From Rhizobium brockwellii (GTDB lineage Bacteria > Pseudomonadota > Alphaproteobacteria > Rhizobiales > Rhizobiaceae): a stretch of 64,000 bases of DNA. Within the stretch, counting starts at the first letter, position 1; every line of letters begins with the position of its first letter. Position numbers and translations under genes: made by a program. Below the pieces are notes generated by a model. The model was given only the letters and a program-made list of their open reading frames with translations, searched no databases and had not been told where the DNA came from. This document shows, piece by piece, positions 42,928 to 52,284 of the stretch. Location: positions 496,001 to 560,000 of the forward strand of contig NZ_CP053439.1 of NCBI RefSeq assembly GCF_000769405.2, read 5' to 3'.

Positions 42928-42936
42928 CGTAAAATA

Positions 42937-44094
42937 TTAGAGCAGCGACAGCTGCACGCCGCTGCCATCGGGCGGCACGAACAGATCATCGCGCAGCGGC
43001 ACGCTGCGTCGCGTCAGGCCGAAACGTCGGGCTGCCATTTCAAAGCGCCGGGCGATCTGCCAGGCATAGGGACCGGCGCCCTTCATGCGCTTGCCGAATT
43101 CGGCATCGTAATCCTTGCCGCCGCGCATCGAGCGCACCAGCGACATCACATGCCGGTAACGATCGGGGTAATGCTGCAGCAGCCAGTCGCGAAACAGCGG
43201 GCTGACCTCGAGTGGTAGCCTGAGGATGACATAGCTCGCCTCGGCGGCGCCGGCAGCCTTAGCCGATTCTAGGATGCGCTCCAGTTCGTGGTCGTTCAAC
43301 GCCGGGATGAGCGGGGCGGCCAGCACAGCCGTCTGGATGCCTGCTTCGGCAAGCGTGTGGATCGCCTCCAGCCGCCGCGGCGGCGTGGCGGCTCGCGGCT
43401 CCATCGTCCGGGCAAGCTTGCGATCCAGCGTGGTCACCGAGATGCCGACGCGTACCAGGTTCTTAGCTGCCATCTCCTGCAGAATGTCGAGATCACGCAG
43501 GATCATCGCCGACTTTGTGACGATCGATACCGGATGGTTCGCCTTGTTCAACACCTCGAGAATGCCGCGCATGATGCGCCATTCCTTTTCGATCGGCTGA
43601 TAGGGATCTGTATTGGTGCCGATCGCGATCACCCGCACCTTATAGCCGGGCTTGGCGAGTTCCCGCTCCAGCAATTTTGCCGCATCGGGCTTGGCAAACA
43701 GCTTCGTCTCGAAATCGAGCCCTGCAGAAAGCCCCATATAGGCGTGTGTCGGCCGGGCGAAACAATAGATGCAGCCGTGCTCGCAACCGCGATAGGGATT
43801 GATCGAGCGATCGAAGGGAATGTCCGGCGATTCGTTGCGGGTGATTGCCGTGCGCGGCTTCTCGACCTGCACTTCGGTCTTGAATGGCGGCAGCTCTTCC
43901 CACGTCTGCCAGCCATCGTCGACGGTCTCCCGCTGCTGCGCTTCGAACCGCCCTGTCGGGTTCAGTCCCGCCCCACGTCCACGCCGCCGATCGACCTCGA
44001 CTCTCAGACCGGAGGAAACGATCATCGCATCGGCAATATCTGCCGTATTGGCAGGCGCGAATGCGGCCTGCCCTGCCAGGGACTGCTCTCTCAT
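42937..44094 (-). CDS. PA0069-family radical SAM protein
   Basis: A 385-residue radical SAM enzyme. The cluster motif CEHGCIYCFAR (CxxxCxxC) is near residue 107, preceded by FDRSINPYRG, and the TIM-barrel continues with VIAIGTNTDPYQPIEKEWRI and SVTTLDRKLARTMEPRAATP. These blocks identify the PA0069 family, distantly like spore photoproduct lyase/Rv2578c. The reaction is unknown. ATG 44094 (MREQSLAGQAAF) is used rather than a longer frame from 44181. Confidence 0.9.
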   Translation of the reverse strand: MREQSLAGQAAFAPANTADIADAMIVSSGLRVEVDRRRGRGAGLNPTGRFEAQQRETVDDGWQTWEELPPFKTEVQVEKPRTAITRNESPDIPFDRSINPYRGCEHGCIYCFARPTHAYMGLSAGLDFETKLFAKPDAAKLLERELAKPGYKVRVIAIGTNTDPYQPIEKEWRIMRGILEVLNKANHPVSIVTKSAMILRDLDILQEMAAKNLVRVGISVTTLDRKLARTMEPRAATPPRRLEAIHTLAEAGIQTAVLAAPLIPALNDHELERILESAKAAGAAEASYVILRLPLEVSPLFRDWLLQHYPDRYRHVMSLVRSMRGGKDYDAEFGKRMKGAGPYAWQIARRFEMAARRFGLTRRSVPLRDDLFVPPDGSGVQLSLL

Positions 44095-44233
44095 CGGATT
44101 CTCCCGCGGCGAAAAGCCATCGCCTTCGCCCGTTTTGCTGATTAAATTCCTATCCGCAAAACGAGAACAATGCAAGAACAAAATGAGGAAAACGGTGCTG
44201 GCAAAATTTTGTGCGGCGCATTATAAATGGTCA

Positions 44234-44752
44234 ATGTTGACGGTTGTTCTCGAATGTCAGGATCAGGAATCTGAGCTGGCACAGACCTTATCGGTACTGG
44301 TGTCAGGCGCGGTGGAGGGGCTGGTGAGCGATGTGGTCGTGCTCGATCACGGCTCGCGCGACGGCACTTCGCGGGTCGCCGACGCCGCCGGCTGCCGCTT
44401 CCATTCACAATGGGATATCAAGGACATCGTCCGCTCCGCCCGCGGCGAATGGCTGCTCTTCGTCGAGCCCGGCGCAAGACCCCAGGCCGGCTGGATCGAT
44501 GAGATCGCCGAATATGTGGCGCTGAACAAATTGCCGGCGCGCTTCACTGCTTCGCGCGGCTACCGGCGCCCTTTCTTCCAGCGTGTCGGCCGGGCCGTGC
44601 CGCCGCTGGAACTCGGCTTTCTCCTGCCGAAGAAGTTGGCGCTCGCCACCGCCAAAAGCGGGATGCGGCTCACCGAATTCGTCAAGGGTCAGAAGCCGCG
44701 CAAGCTTGCGAGCGAACCGATTCCCTCCTGGGTTGCCCGCGCTGCGCGGTAG
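44234..44752 (+). CDS. Small GT2-like glycosyltransferase
   Basis: A 172-residue protein beginning MLTVVLECQDQESELAQTL, with VVVLDHGSRDGTSRVADAAG and ARGEWLLFVEPGARPQAGWI, the Rossmann-like nucleotide-sugar half of family 2 glycosyltransferases. The DxD-like metal site appears only as VEPGARP, and the acceptor half is short, so it may be inactive or a specialised small form. Unlinked to a polysaccharide cluster. Start ATG 44234; no strong ribosome-binding site. Confidence 0.75.
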   Translation: MLTVVLECQDQESELAQTLSVLVSGAVEGLVSDVVVLDHGSRDGTSRVADAAGCRFHSQWDIKDIVRSARGEWLLFVEPGARPQAGWIDEIAEYVALNKLPARFTASRGYRRPFFQRVGRAVPPLELGFLLPKKLALATAKSGMRLTEFVKGQKPRKLASEPIPSWVARAAR

Positions 44753-44898
44753 GTGTCACGACCCTCTCCATGAGCAAAAGATGGCGCCGTCGAAGCGCCG
44801 CGCGTCGCAACGGAATGGCCATGGAATGCCGGCAAACGGCAGAACAGGTCAGTGACAATCTCCTCTTCTGCCGGGTTCCCGGCGAAAGGAGGTGCGTC

Positions 44899-45233
44899 AT
44901 GGCACGCGGTAGGATCTACGGCGTACGCAGTATGATCTACGGCCTCATAGCCGTCATATTGCCGACATTGGTGATCGCGCATCCGCATTCGGCAGCATCG
45001 CAGATGATGCGCAGTTGCGCAGGCCGACCCGAAATCGTCAATTTCCTGGACAAAAACTTCGCCGAAGAGCTCACGGCAGTCGGACTGATCAACGAGAACG
45101 CCATTCTTGAGGTCTATGCCGCCGAAAGCGGCACCTGAACCTCATCGTCACGGATGTTCACGGCATAAGCTGTGTTCTGATGTCGGGTGATAGCTGGGAC
45201 ACCATGCCCGTCCTGCCAGGCTTGGCCACATAG
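44899..45233 (+). pseudogene. Small exported protein with a single-base frameshift
   Basis: ATG 44899 follows a perfect AAAGGAGG site. The first frame encodes a signal segment (MIYGLIAVILPTLVIAHPH) and a mature part with CAGRPEIVNFLDKNFAEELT and AVLEVY-like NAILEVYAAESGT, then stops at 45136-45138. In the -1 frame from 45138 the sequence continues sensibly (NLIVTDVHGISCVLMSGDSW, then DTMPVLPGLAT) to a TAG at 45231. As I recall, related small rhizobial exported proteins read GTW-(T)-(L/I)-V-T...C there, so one missing G in TGGAACC would explain the break. It is either a true pseudogene, a sequencing error, or less likely a -1 frameshift site. Confidence 0.65.
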
Positions 45234-45255
45234 GAATGCCGCTGTTGCAGGCAGT

Positions 45256-45807
45256 CTACTTCGTCGCGCCGCGTTTCAGGTGCTCGTCCAGACGCGGCAT
45301 GATCTCGACGAAATTGCACGGCGCGCTGCGGTAGTCGAGCTGTCCTTTCAGAATGCCGTCCCAGGCATCCCGGCAGGCGCCGGGCGAACCCGGCAGCACG
45401 AAAATGAAGGTGGCGTTGGCAACGCCCGCCGTGGCGCGAGACTGGATCGTCGCCGTGCCGATCTTCTCGTAGGAGATCCGATGGAAGATGGCGGAAAAGC
45501 CGTCCATCCGCTTTTCGAACAAAGGCTCCAGCGCCTCTGGCGTCACGTCGCGGCCGGTAAAGCCAGTGCCGCCTGTGGTGATGACGACGTCTATGTCTTG
45601 GTTCTCAGTCCAGGCCTTCACCCGCGCGGCAATCTTTTCGCGATCATCGGGCACGATTCCCCGGTCGACCATCCGATGCCCCGCCTCCCTGATCCGCGCC
45701 GCCAGCGTGTCGCCTGATTTGTCCGTCTCCGGCGTGCGCGTATCCGAGATCGTCAAAACCGCAATGCCGACCGCGATGAAGGGTCGCTTTTCGTCCAGAC
45801 CTGCCAT
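45256..45807 (-). CDS. moaB: Molybdenum cofactor biosynthesis protein B
   Basis: A 183-residue MoaB/Mog-fold protein that in most bacteria adenylylates molybdopterin or has an accessory role in molybdenum cofactor assembly. Signatures: VLTISDTRTPETDKSGD, VVITTGGTGFTGRDVTPEA and the PGSPGACRDAW block. Of two adjacent ATGs (45810 and 45807), the second has better spacing to GGGAGG. The start overlaps the ispE stop (TGATGG), indicating coupling with ispE, which has an unrelated role. Confidence 0.94.
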   Translation of the reverse strand: MAGLDEKRPFIAVGIAVLTISDTRTPETDKSGDTLAARIREAGHRMVDRGIVPDDREKIAARVKAWTENQDIDVVITTGGTGFTGRDVTPEALEPLFEKRMDGFSAIFHRISYEKIGTATIQSRATAGVANATFIFVLPGSPGACRDAWDGILKGQLDYRSAPCNFVEIMPRLDEHLKRGATK

Positions 45808-46718
45808 CATACGCCTCCCGAAACCGTTTCCGTCGCCTGGAAATACCAGTCAGGGCGCTTGTCGTGAAGAGCTGCCGCCGCATCTTCGGCAGCAGTCATG
45901 CTCGCAAAGATGCCGAAACAGGTGGCACCGGAGCCGGACATGCGGGTCAAAAGCGCACCGCGAGCTTGCAGCATCGCCGCGATCCCCGCAATCTCGGGCA
46001 CGAGGTCGCGCGCCGGCGGCTCCAGGTCGTTGCGGGCAGCAGCAATCGCCGCGAGCCAGTCGGTAGCCTGGGGCCGGCTCGGTGTAAGGCTCAGGGCCGG
46101 ATTGTTCTTTGTCGCCAGCCGGCGGAAAACCTCAGGCGTCGAGACGCCCTTCAGCGGATTGGCGAGCACCATGGCAAAGCCCGGCAGATCAGGCACAGGT
46201 TCGATCTCTTCGCCGATGCCGCGGGCAATCAGCGGCCGGCTCTCCAGGCACATCGGCACGTCGGCGCCGAGCTTCAGTGCGAGAGCTGCAAGCGTCTCCG
46301 CGGATAACGTCGTGCCCCAGAGCCGCATCAGTCCGCGCAGCGTCGCGGCTGCATCGGCCGAGCCACCGCCGATGCCGGAGGCAACAGGCAGGTTCTTTTC
46401 GAGATGGATGCGGACGGGAAAGGCGAGGGGACCGATCGCCTCGCGCAGCAGGTCGCGCGCCTTCAGCACCAGGTTTGTGCCGCCGTCGCCGGCAAGCGTT
46501 TCGCCGAAACGGCCGGACAGGGTGAATGCGTCGGTCGGCGACCGCATGAAGTCCAGCTGATCGCCGTGATCTGCGAAGGTCACCAGCATATCGAGCAGAT
46601 GATAACCATCCGGCCGCTGGCCCGTCACATGCAGGGCCAGGTTGATTTTCGCGCGTGCCTTCTCGGAAACGCTGGAGCATGATGCCGAAAATTGTGAGCG
46701 GTTTTCGGACGACATCAT
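45807..46718 (-). CDS. ispE: 4-diphosphocytidyl-2-C-methyl-D-erythritol kinase
   Basis: GHMP kinase of the methylerythritol phosphate pathway to isoprenoids. Motifs: the ARAKINLALHVTGQRPDGYH N-terminus with the catalytic Lys, PVASGIGGGSADAAATL (ATP-binding glycine loop) and RMSGSGATCFGIF. The conserved protein begins at about residue 19 (SEKARAKINL). The preceding residues, MMSSENRSQFSASCSS, are encoded by a palindromic repeat (46675-46722), and the only start codons in frame, 46718 and 46715, lie inside that repeat. The repeat therefore seems to have supplied a new start and leader. It is followed by moaB with overlap. Confidence 0.92.
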   Translation of the reverse strand: MMSSENRSQFSASCSSVSEKARAKINLALHVTGQRPDGYHLLDMLVTFADHGDQLDFMRSPTDAFTLSGRFGETLAGDGGTNLVLKARDLLREAIGPLAFPVRIHLEKNLPVASGIGGGSADAAATLRGLMRLWGTTLSAETLAALALKLGADVPMCLESRPLIARGIGEEIEPVPDLPGFAMVLANPLKGVSTPEVFRRLATKNNPALSLTPSRPQATDWLAAIAAARNDLEPPARDLVPEIAGIAAMLQARGALLTRMSGSGATCFGIFASMTAAEDAAAALHDKRPDWYFQATETVSGGV

Positions 46719-46722
46719 GCTC
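46675..46722. repeat. RIME-like module C overlapping the ispE start
   Basis: GAGCATGATG to CATCATGCTC with a GCCGAAAATTGTGAGCGG core. Same module as at 11723-11769 and (reversed) 55486-55536. Its ATGATG provides the ispE start codons. Confidence 0.9.
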
Positions 46723-46769
46723 TATTTCTTTGATCTCACGCCAGCCAAGCCTTCGTCAGGCATGGTCCG

Positions 46770-48602
46770 TCAAGATTTCTTGTCGACCGGCGGCGGGGTG
46801 ACGGGCGCCGGATCCGGCTGCTTCTTGTCGGCCGCCTTGGCGTCGTCACTGACGGGAGGCAGGCCGTTGGCGACCTTGTCCTTGATCTTCGGGATCTCGG
46901 CAGCTTCGGGCTCGGAGGCGAGCGCCCGGTTCCACTGGTAGACGGCCTCGAGCTTGCGGCCGACGCGCCAGTAGGCATCGCCGAGATGGTCGTTGATCGT
47001 CGCGTCGCCGGCCTTGATCTGTGCGGCGCGCTCCAGCTCGTCGACGGCATCGTCGAAGCGGTTGAGGCGGAAATAGGCCCAGCCGAGCGAATCGATGATG
47101 TAGCCGTCGTCAGGGCGAAGGTCGACGGCCTTCTTGATCATGCCGAGACCTTCGTCGAGGTTCCGGTTCATGTCGATCCAGGAATAGCCGAGATAATTCA
47201 GCACCTGCGGCTGGTCGGGATTGAGCTCGAGCGCCTTGCGGAAGTTCGGTTCCGCCTGGTCCCACTTCTTCAGCCGCTCATAGGCGATGCCACGCTGGAA
47301 GAAGACACTCCAGTTGGCGCGGCCGGGAATGGGGCCGATCGCATCGACGGCCTTGTCGTAATTGGCGGCCATCGCCTCGTAGTCCTTGGCGTCGGAGAGC
47401 ACGCTGCCATAGGCGAGGTAACTGCGGATGTCCTTCGGGTCGGAGGCGATCAGCGCCTGCAGGTGCTTGCGCGCCTCATCCACCTTGCCGCCCTGGGCAA
47501 GGGCAAGGCCGAGCTGCAACTCGGAGATGCGCCGCATCGGCGAATTCTCCGGCACCTTCTTGTAAAGCGCGATGGCGCGGTCCATCTGGTTCTGCTTCTC
47601 GGCGATGCCGCCGAGCAGCACCAGCGTATCGGCGCTGTTCGGATCGAGCGCATTGGCCGTCTGCAGGTACAGCGAGACGATGTCTTCGGCGCCGTCGCGG
47701 TTCAGCGCGCCGCCGACCGAGAAGAGCACGCCGGCAGCCCCTTCTTCGGCCGTCTTGACCTGCTGTTCCTGCTTCTCGTTCCTTTCGACGCTGTCGCGCA
47801 GCGCGTTCAGCGGCGCGTAGTTGGGCAGCAGGTTGTCGCCGACGGAAACGGCGTCGAGCGCCTTCTGCTTGTTGCCCTGTGTTGCTTCGAGGCGGGCAAG
47901 CGCCATCACGGCGCGCATGAAGGTATCGGGCGCCGTCGCGCCGCCCTCCTTGTCGAGCACGGCATCGTTCAGATGCTGGCGGGCGGATTTCACGTCGCCG
48001 ATGGCGATGGCGATCGCGCCGGCATTGTAATTCTGGAAGATGCGGAACCAGTCCGGCCCCTTCATCTTCTCGACCATTGTGAGCGCTTCCTTGCCGCGGC
48101 CGGCGCCGACGCGGGCCCAGGCGAGCAGCAAGTCGTTCATCATCCGGTCGAGATCGTTCGGCCCCTTATATTTCAGGATGGCCTCGGCTGACTTGTAGTC
48201 GTCGCGGCGCACGGCATCCATGCCGCGCACGATCGTGGTGATGCGCTCGACGGAAGGATCGCCCTTCAGGTCATTGGCATATTTGACGCCGTCCTTGATG
48301 TCGCCATTGAGCAGCAGCGAGATCATCAGCCGCTGGCGAATCTCGGGATTGCCGGGCTCGATCTGCAGCGCCTTCTTGTAGAGTTCGATCGCCGTTTCGT
48401 AGTCATGATCGACATCGGCCGTGCGCGCGGCGAGGAAGGCGCCGGAGAAAGTGGTGACGCTATCAGCATCGAAGTGAACGGCCGTGCCGGCATCGTCTGT
48501 CTTGGCCGCATCCTCGGCGTTCGCGCCGCCGACACCGCTGAGCGAAAGTAAAGCGGCCAGCGCTGCGCTCGTAAGAAGACGGATGGCAAGTCTCTGCCGC
48601 AT
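46770..48602 (-). CDS. Exported tetratricopeptide repeat protein
   Basis: A 610-residue protein with a signal peptide (IRLLTSAALAALLSLSGVGG, Ala-Asn-Ala cleavage) and many TPR units, clearest at DYETAIELYKKALQIEPGNP and at about residues 420-560 (KKWDQAEPNFRKALELNPDQ; GYSWIDMNRNLDEGLGMIKK; NRFDDAVDELERAAQIKAGD). The C-terminus is Pro/Lys-rich. It probably acts as a periplasmic or outer-membrane scaffold, in the manner of other large alphaproteobacterial TPR proteins. ATG 48602 has AAAGG seven bases upstream. Confidence 0.9.
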   Translation of the reverse strand: MRQRLAIRLLTSAALAALLSLSGVGGANAEDAAKTDDAGTAVHFDADSVTTFSGAFLAARTADVDHDYETAIELYKKALQIEPGNPEIRQRLMISLLLNGDIKDGVKYANDLKGDPSVERITTIVRGMDAVRRDDYKSAEAILKYKGPNDLDRMMNDLLLAWARVGAGRGKEALTMVEKMKGPDWFRIFQNYNAGAIAIAIGDVKSARQHLNDAVLDKEGGATAPDTFMRAVMALARLEATQGNKQKALDAVSVGDNLLPNYAPLNALRDSVERNEKQEQQVKTAEEGAAGVLFSVGGALNRDGAEDIVSLYLQTANALDPNSADTLVLLGGIAEKQNQMDRAIALYKKVPENSPMRRISELQLGLALAQGGKVDEARKHLQALIASDPKDIRSYLAYGSVLSDAKDYEAMAANYDKAVDAIGPIPGRANWSVFFQRGIAYERLKKWDQAEPNFRKALELNPDQPQVLNYLGYSWIDMNRNLDEGLGMIKKAVDLRPDDGYIIDSLGWAYFRLNRFDDAVDELERAAQIKAGDATINDHLGDAYWRVGRKLEAVYQWNRALASEPEAAEIPKIKDKVANGLPPVSDDAKAADKKQPDPAPVTPPPVDKKS

Positions 48603-48735
48603 TAGGAAACCTTTCTTCGACAGCGTCCCGGACAATGTGCCGGTCGCAAAACAAGTTGCGATCACTGATTCATAACAGGATGGCTTTTTTGAAGCGGCGC
48701 CGCAAGAAATTCAGCCTGCGATCAAGGACGTTTGA

Positions 48736-49752
48736 TCAATTGACGCGCTCGATGCAGAAGTCGATCACTTCCATCAAGGCGGATTTCCAGACCGTATCGG
48801 GAAGCGGTGCAAGCGCGTCCCGTGCGATCGTGCCGTAATGGATCGCTCGGCCGATCGTGTCGCTCAGCGTACCGTATTTGGTGATCAGCCCCAGCGCTTT
48901 TTCGAGGTTGGCGTCGGTGCTGTTGCCGGCTTCGATCGCATCGCGCCAGAAGGCGCGCTCGTCCTCGGTGCCGCGGCGATAGGCGAGAATGACCGGCAGG
49001 GTGATCTTGCCCTCGCGGAAATCGTCGCCGACATTCTTGCCGAGATCGGCCGCCTTGCCGCCATAGTCGAGCGCATCGTCGACCAGCTGGAAGGCCAGCC
49101 CGAGATTCATGCCGTAGGATTTCAGCGCATTGCGGCCGGACCGGCCGGCCTCGGCGACGATCGGCCCGACTTCGGCGGCGGCGGCAAAGAGAGCCGCCGT
49201 TTTAGCGCGGATGACGGAGAGATAATCGTCCTCAGTCGTCTCCATGTTCTTGGCGACCGAAAGCTGCAGCACCTCGCCTTCGGCGATCACGCAGGCCGCG
49301 GAAGACAGGACGTCGAGCGCATCGAGCGAGCCGACATCGACCATCATCCGGAAGGCCTGGCCGAGCAGGAAGTCGCCGACCAGCACGCTTGCCTGGTTGC
49401 CCCAGATCATCCGCGCCGTCGATTTGCCGCGGCGCAGATCGCTTTCGTCGACGACGTCGTCGTGCAGCAGCGTTGCTGTGTGCATGAACTCGACCGATGT
49501 GGCGAGCTTGACGTGGTTTTCGCCCCTGTAGTCGAACAGCGAGGCGGAAGCCAGCGTCAGCATCGGCCGCAGCCGCTTGCCGCCGGACGAGATCAGATGG
49601 TTCGCCACTTCGGGGATCATCTGCACGTCGGAGCCGGCCTTAGATAGAATGAGCTGGTTTACTCGCTCCATATCCGCCCTGGTGAGATCGACCAACGGCT
49701 TTATGGATGCCAGTTTGTTTTTGCTTTCTTCAAGCGGTATGACCACGCCCAA
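48736..49752 (-). CDS. Long-chain polyprenyl diphosphate synthase (ubiquinone side chain)
   Basis: Trans-prenyltransferase of 338 residues making the all-trans side-chain precursor, in rhizobia most likely decaprenyl diphosphate for ubiquinone-10. The first Asp-rich motif is LLHDDVVDESDLRRG and the second is LVDDALDYGG, with GGKRLRPMLTL before them. The small residues before the first motif (FMHTATLLHDD) fit long-chain products. Start is TTG 49752 with AGGAG nine bases upstream; GTG 49746 is in frame but less well spaced. It is divergent from the DUF2007 gene. Confidence 0.92.
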   Translation of the reverse strand: MGVVIPLEESKNKLASIKPLVDLTRADMERVNQLILSKAGSDVQMIPEVANHLISSGGKRLRPMLTLASASLFDYRGENHVKLATSVEFMHTATLLHDDVVDESDLRRGKSTARMIWGNQASVLVGDFLLGQAFRMMVDVGSLDALDVLSSAACVIAEGEVLQLSVAKNMETTEDDYLSVIRAKTAALFAAAAEVGPIVAEAGRSGRNALKSYGMNLGLAFQLVDDALDYGGKAADLGKNVGDDFREGKITLPVILAYRRGTEDERAFWRDAIEAGNSTDANLEKALGLITKYGTLSDTIGRAIHYGTIARDALAPLPDTVWKSALMEVIDFCIERVN

Positions 49753-49860
49753 CGACCCGGACTCCTATTCATTCATTGCACCTGACAATAGAAAGGGGCG
49801 ATGGACGCGGCAAGGGGTGAATTGTCGCGCTGAGCGAAATTGGAAGGAAAACGACGGCAA

Positions 49861-50088
49861 ATGCATGAGCTTATCCGCGCCAACGACCCCGTTCTGCTCT
49901 CCTTTGCCGAGAGTTTGATGAAGGATGCCGGAATTCACTGCTTCATCGCCGATCAGGGCATGAGCGTACTGGAAGGCTCGCTCGGCATGCTGTCGCGCCG
50001 CCTGCTGGTGGATGAGGAGATGGCCGATCAGGCGCGCCGCATCCTCACCGATGCCGGTCTCGGCGGCGAGTTGCGCGAGCGGAAGTGA
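49861..50088 (+). CDS. DUF2007 small protein
   Basis: A 75-residue soluble protein, MHELIRANDPVLLSFAESLM with KDAGIHCFIADQGMSVLEGS and RRLLVDEEMADQARRIL, matching DUF2007 (putative signal-transducing, ferredoxin-like fold). The ATG at 49861 is preferred over 49840. It is followed 6 bases later by the methyltransferase gene, a pairing common in rhizobia as I recall. Confidence 0.85.
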   Translation: MHELIRANDPVLLSFAESLMKDAGIHCFIADQGMSVLEGSLGMLSRRLLVDEEMADQARRILTDAGLGGELRERK

Positions 50089-50094
50089 GCTCCG

Positions 50095-50871
50095 ATGACC
50101 GGGGAACCCAATGACACCGTCGATGCCTTTCATCGCGGCGGCTTCCATGTGGTGCAGCCGAAGGGCAGGGGCCATCGCTCCGGCATGGATGCGATGCTGC
50201 TTGCGGCGCTCGTCGCCGACGATCGCCCGGTTAGGGTTGCCGATCTCGGTGCCGGCGCAGGCGCTGCCGGCCTTGCCGTCGCCTCGCGGCTTGCCAATAC
50301 GCAAGTGGTGCTTTTCGAGCGCTCGGCGGAGATGGCCGATTATGCCCGCCGCAGCATCCTGCTGCCCGAGAATGCCCATGTCGCCAACCGGGTTAGCGTC
50401 GTCGAGGCCGATGTGACGCTGACCGCCAAGGCGCGCAACGATGCCGGCCTCACCGATGAGAGCTTCCACCACGTCATCATGAACCCGCCCTTTAACGACG
50501 CCGGCGACCGGCGCACGCCGGACGCGCTGAAGGCCGAAGCCCATGCGATGACCGACGGCCTGTTCGAAAGCTGGATCCGCACGGCCGGCGCCATCATGAT
50601 CCCAGGCGGGCAATTGTCGCTGATCGCCAGGCCGCAGTCGATCGCCGAGATCATCACGGCCTGCGGCCGGCGCTTCGGCGGCATCGAGATCACCGCTATC
50701 CACCCGCGTCCGGGTGAAAACGCCGTGCGGATTCTGGTGACTGGTATCAAGGGATCGCGGGCGCGGCTGTCGCTGCGGGCGGCCCTCATCATGCACGAAG
50801 AGGGGAGCCACAAGTTCTCCCCTCTCGTCGATGATTTCAACAATGGCCGGGCGGCCTACGCCAGGCTTTAG
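50095..50871 (+). CDS. N6-adenine methyltransferase, TrmN6 (tRNA1-Val)-like
   Basis: A 258-residue SAM-dependent methyltransferase. Motif I is VADLGAGAGAAGLAVA and the amino-methylating signature is IMNPPFND (NPPF), as in TrmN6, which methylates A37 of tRNA-Val1. The N-terminal GGFHVVQPKGRGHRSGMDAM is typical of this group. ATG 50095. Convergent with mntH. Confidence 0.88.
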   Translation: MTGEPNDTVDAFHRGGFHVVQPKGRGHRSGMDAMLLAALVADDRPVRVADLGAGAGAAGLAVASRLANTQVVLFERSAEMADYARRSILLPENAHVANRVSVVEADVTLTAKARNDAGLTDESFHHVIMNPPFNDAGDRRTPDALKAEAHAMTDGLFESWIRTAGAIMIPGGQLSLIARPQSIAEIITACGRRFGGIEITAIHPRPGENAVRILVTGIKGSRARLSLRAALIMHEEGSHKFSPLVDDFNNGRAAYARL

Positions 50872-50877
50872 ACCGGC

Positions 50878-50899
50878 GCCACACTTTTCCTGGAATTGG
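50878..50899. repeat. Half copy of the GCAATTCC-type repeat
   Basis: Reads GCCACACTTTTCCTGGAATT, the inverse of the left half of 42826-42870, at the convergent trmN6-like/mntH junction and adjoining the mntH stop. Confidence 0.6.
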
Positions 50900-50900
50900 T

Positions 50901-52241
50901 TCAGCCGGTGACGAAGTCGAAGAGCAGCTTGACGTTCAGCCCGGCGATGACGATCGCGATCAGATAGGCAAGCCCACTCAGCCAGCGCGGCGCCACGAGT
51001 TCGCCCATCTTGGCCTTGTTGGCGGTAAACATCACCAGCGGGAAGACGGCGAAGGAAAGCTGCAGGCTGAGCACCACCTGGGTGAGGATCAAAAGCTCCG
51101 CCGTGCCCTGATCGCCATACCAGATGGTGACGATCGCTGCCGGCACGATGGCGATGGCCCGGGTAATCAAGCGGCGCACCCACGGCTTCAGCCGAATCTT
51201 GAGGAAGCCTTCCATGACGATCTGGCCGGCAAGCGTCGCCGTCACCGTCGAGTTGAGACCGCAGCAGAGAAGCGCGATGCCGAACAGCGTCGGCGCGATG
51301 GCGAGGCCGAGCAGCGGCGACAGCAGCGAATAGGCGTCACCAAGTTCGACGACGTCGGTCTTGCCGTGCGCATTGAAGGCGGCGGCGGCAAGGATCAGGA
51401 TCGAGGCGTTGATCAGCAGCGCGAAACAGAGCGCGACGGTCGAGTCGATCGTCGCAAAGGTCAGCGCCTCTCTCTTTTCGGGAACCGTATGGCCATAGGC
51501 CCGCGTCTGCACGATGCCGGAGTGGAGGTAGAGATTGTGCGGCATGACGGTCGCGCCGAGAATGCCGAGCGCCAGGTAGAGCATCTCCGGATTGGTGACG
51601 ATCTCGGTCGTCGGGAAGAAGCCGGTGAGGACGGCGCCCCATTGCGGGTCGGCCAGCAGGATCTGCACGCCGAAGCAGACCGCGATGACGCCGAGCAGCG
51701 CGATGATGAAGGCTTCCACCCAGCGGAAGCCGAGCTTCTGCAGGAAGAGGATCACGAAGACGTCGAGCGCCGTGATCAGCACGCCGAGTTCGAGCGGGAT
51801 GCCCATCAAGAGGTTGAGGCCGATCGCCGTGCCGATCACCTCGGCGATATCGGTGGCGATGATGGCGATTTCGGCAAAGGCCCAGAGCGGCAGCGAGACA
51901 TATTTCGGAAAGGCGTCGCGGCAGGCCTGCGCAAGGTCGCGGCCGGAGGCGATCGCCAGGCGCGCGCAGAGTGATTGCAGCACGATCGCCATCAGGTTGG
52001 AAAGCAGCGCGACGGTGAGCAGCGCATAGCCGAATTTCGAGCCGCCGGCGAGCGATGTCGCCCAGTTGCCGGGGTCCATATAGCCGACGGCGACCATGTA
52101 GCCCGGTCCGGCGAAGGCTGCCGCCCTTCGCCATGTCGAGCTGTGACGCCCGGTTCCGACGGTGCGGTAGACATCCGACAGCGACGCTTCTCCGCGTTCG
52201 TGCCGCCAGCCGTTCTTTGCATTCGGATTAAGGGCGTCCAT
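50901..52241 (-). CDS. mntH: Nramp-family divalent metal (Mn2+) transporter
   Basis: Proton-coupled manganese/iron importer of the inner membrane, 446 residues and 11 predicted helices. The helix 1 metal-binding motif is [14 protein letters not shown] and the helix 6 motif is [15 protein letters not shown]; both are intact. The 40-residue hydrophilic N-terminus is somewhat long. An inverted repeat about 45 bases upstream of the start probably binds a metal-dependent regulator. ATG 52241. Confidence 0.95.
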   Translation of the reverse strand: MDALNPNAKNGWRHERGEASLSDVYRTVGTGRHSSTWRRAAAFAGPGYMVAVGYMDPGNWATSLAGGSKFGYALLTVALLSNLMAIVLQSLCARLAIASGRDLAQACRDAFPKYVSLPLWAFAEIAIIATDIAEVIGTAIGLNLLMGIPLELGVLITALDVFVILFLQKLGFRWVEAFIIALLGVIAVCFGVQILLADPQWGAVLTGFFPTTEIVTNPEMLYLALGILGATVMPHNLYLHSGIVQTRAYGHTVPEKREALTFATIDSTVALCFALLINASILILAAAAFNAHGKTDVVELGDAYSLLSPLLGLAIAPTLFGIALLCCGLNSTVTATLAGQIVMEGFLKIRLKPWVRRLITRAIAIVPAAIVTIWYGDQGTAELLILTQVVLSLQLSFAVFPLVMFTANKAKMGELVAPRWLSGLAYLIAIVIAGLNVKLLFDFVTG

Positions 52242-52284
52242 GCGATTTCCACCTGTTTTATCGTCAGCGCACTATGACGAATTA

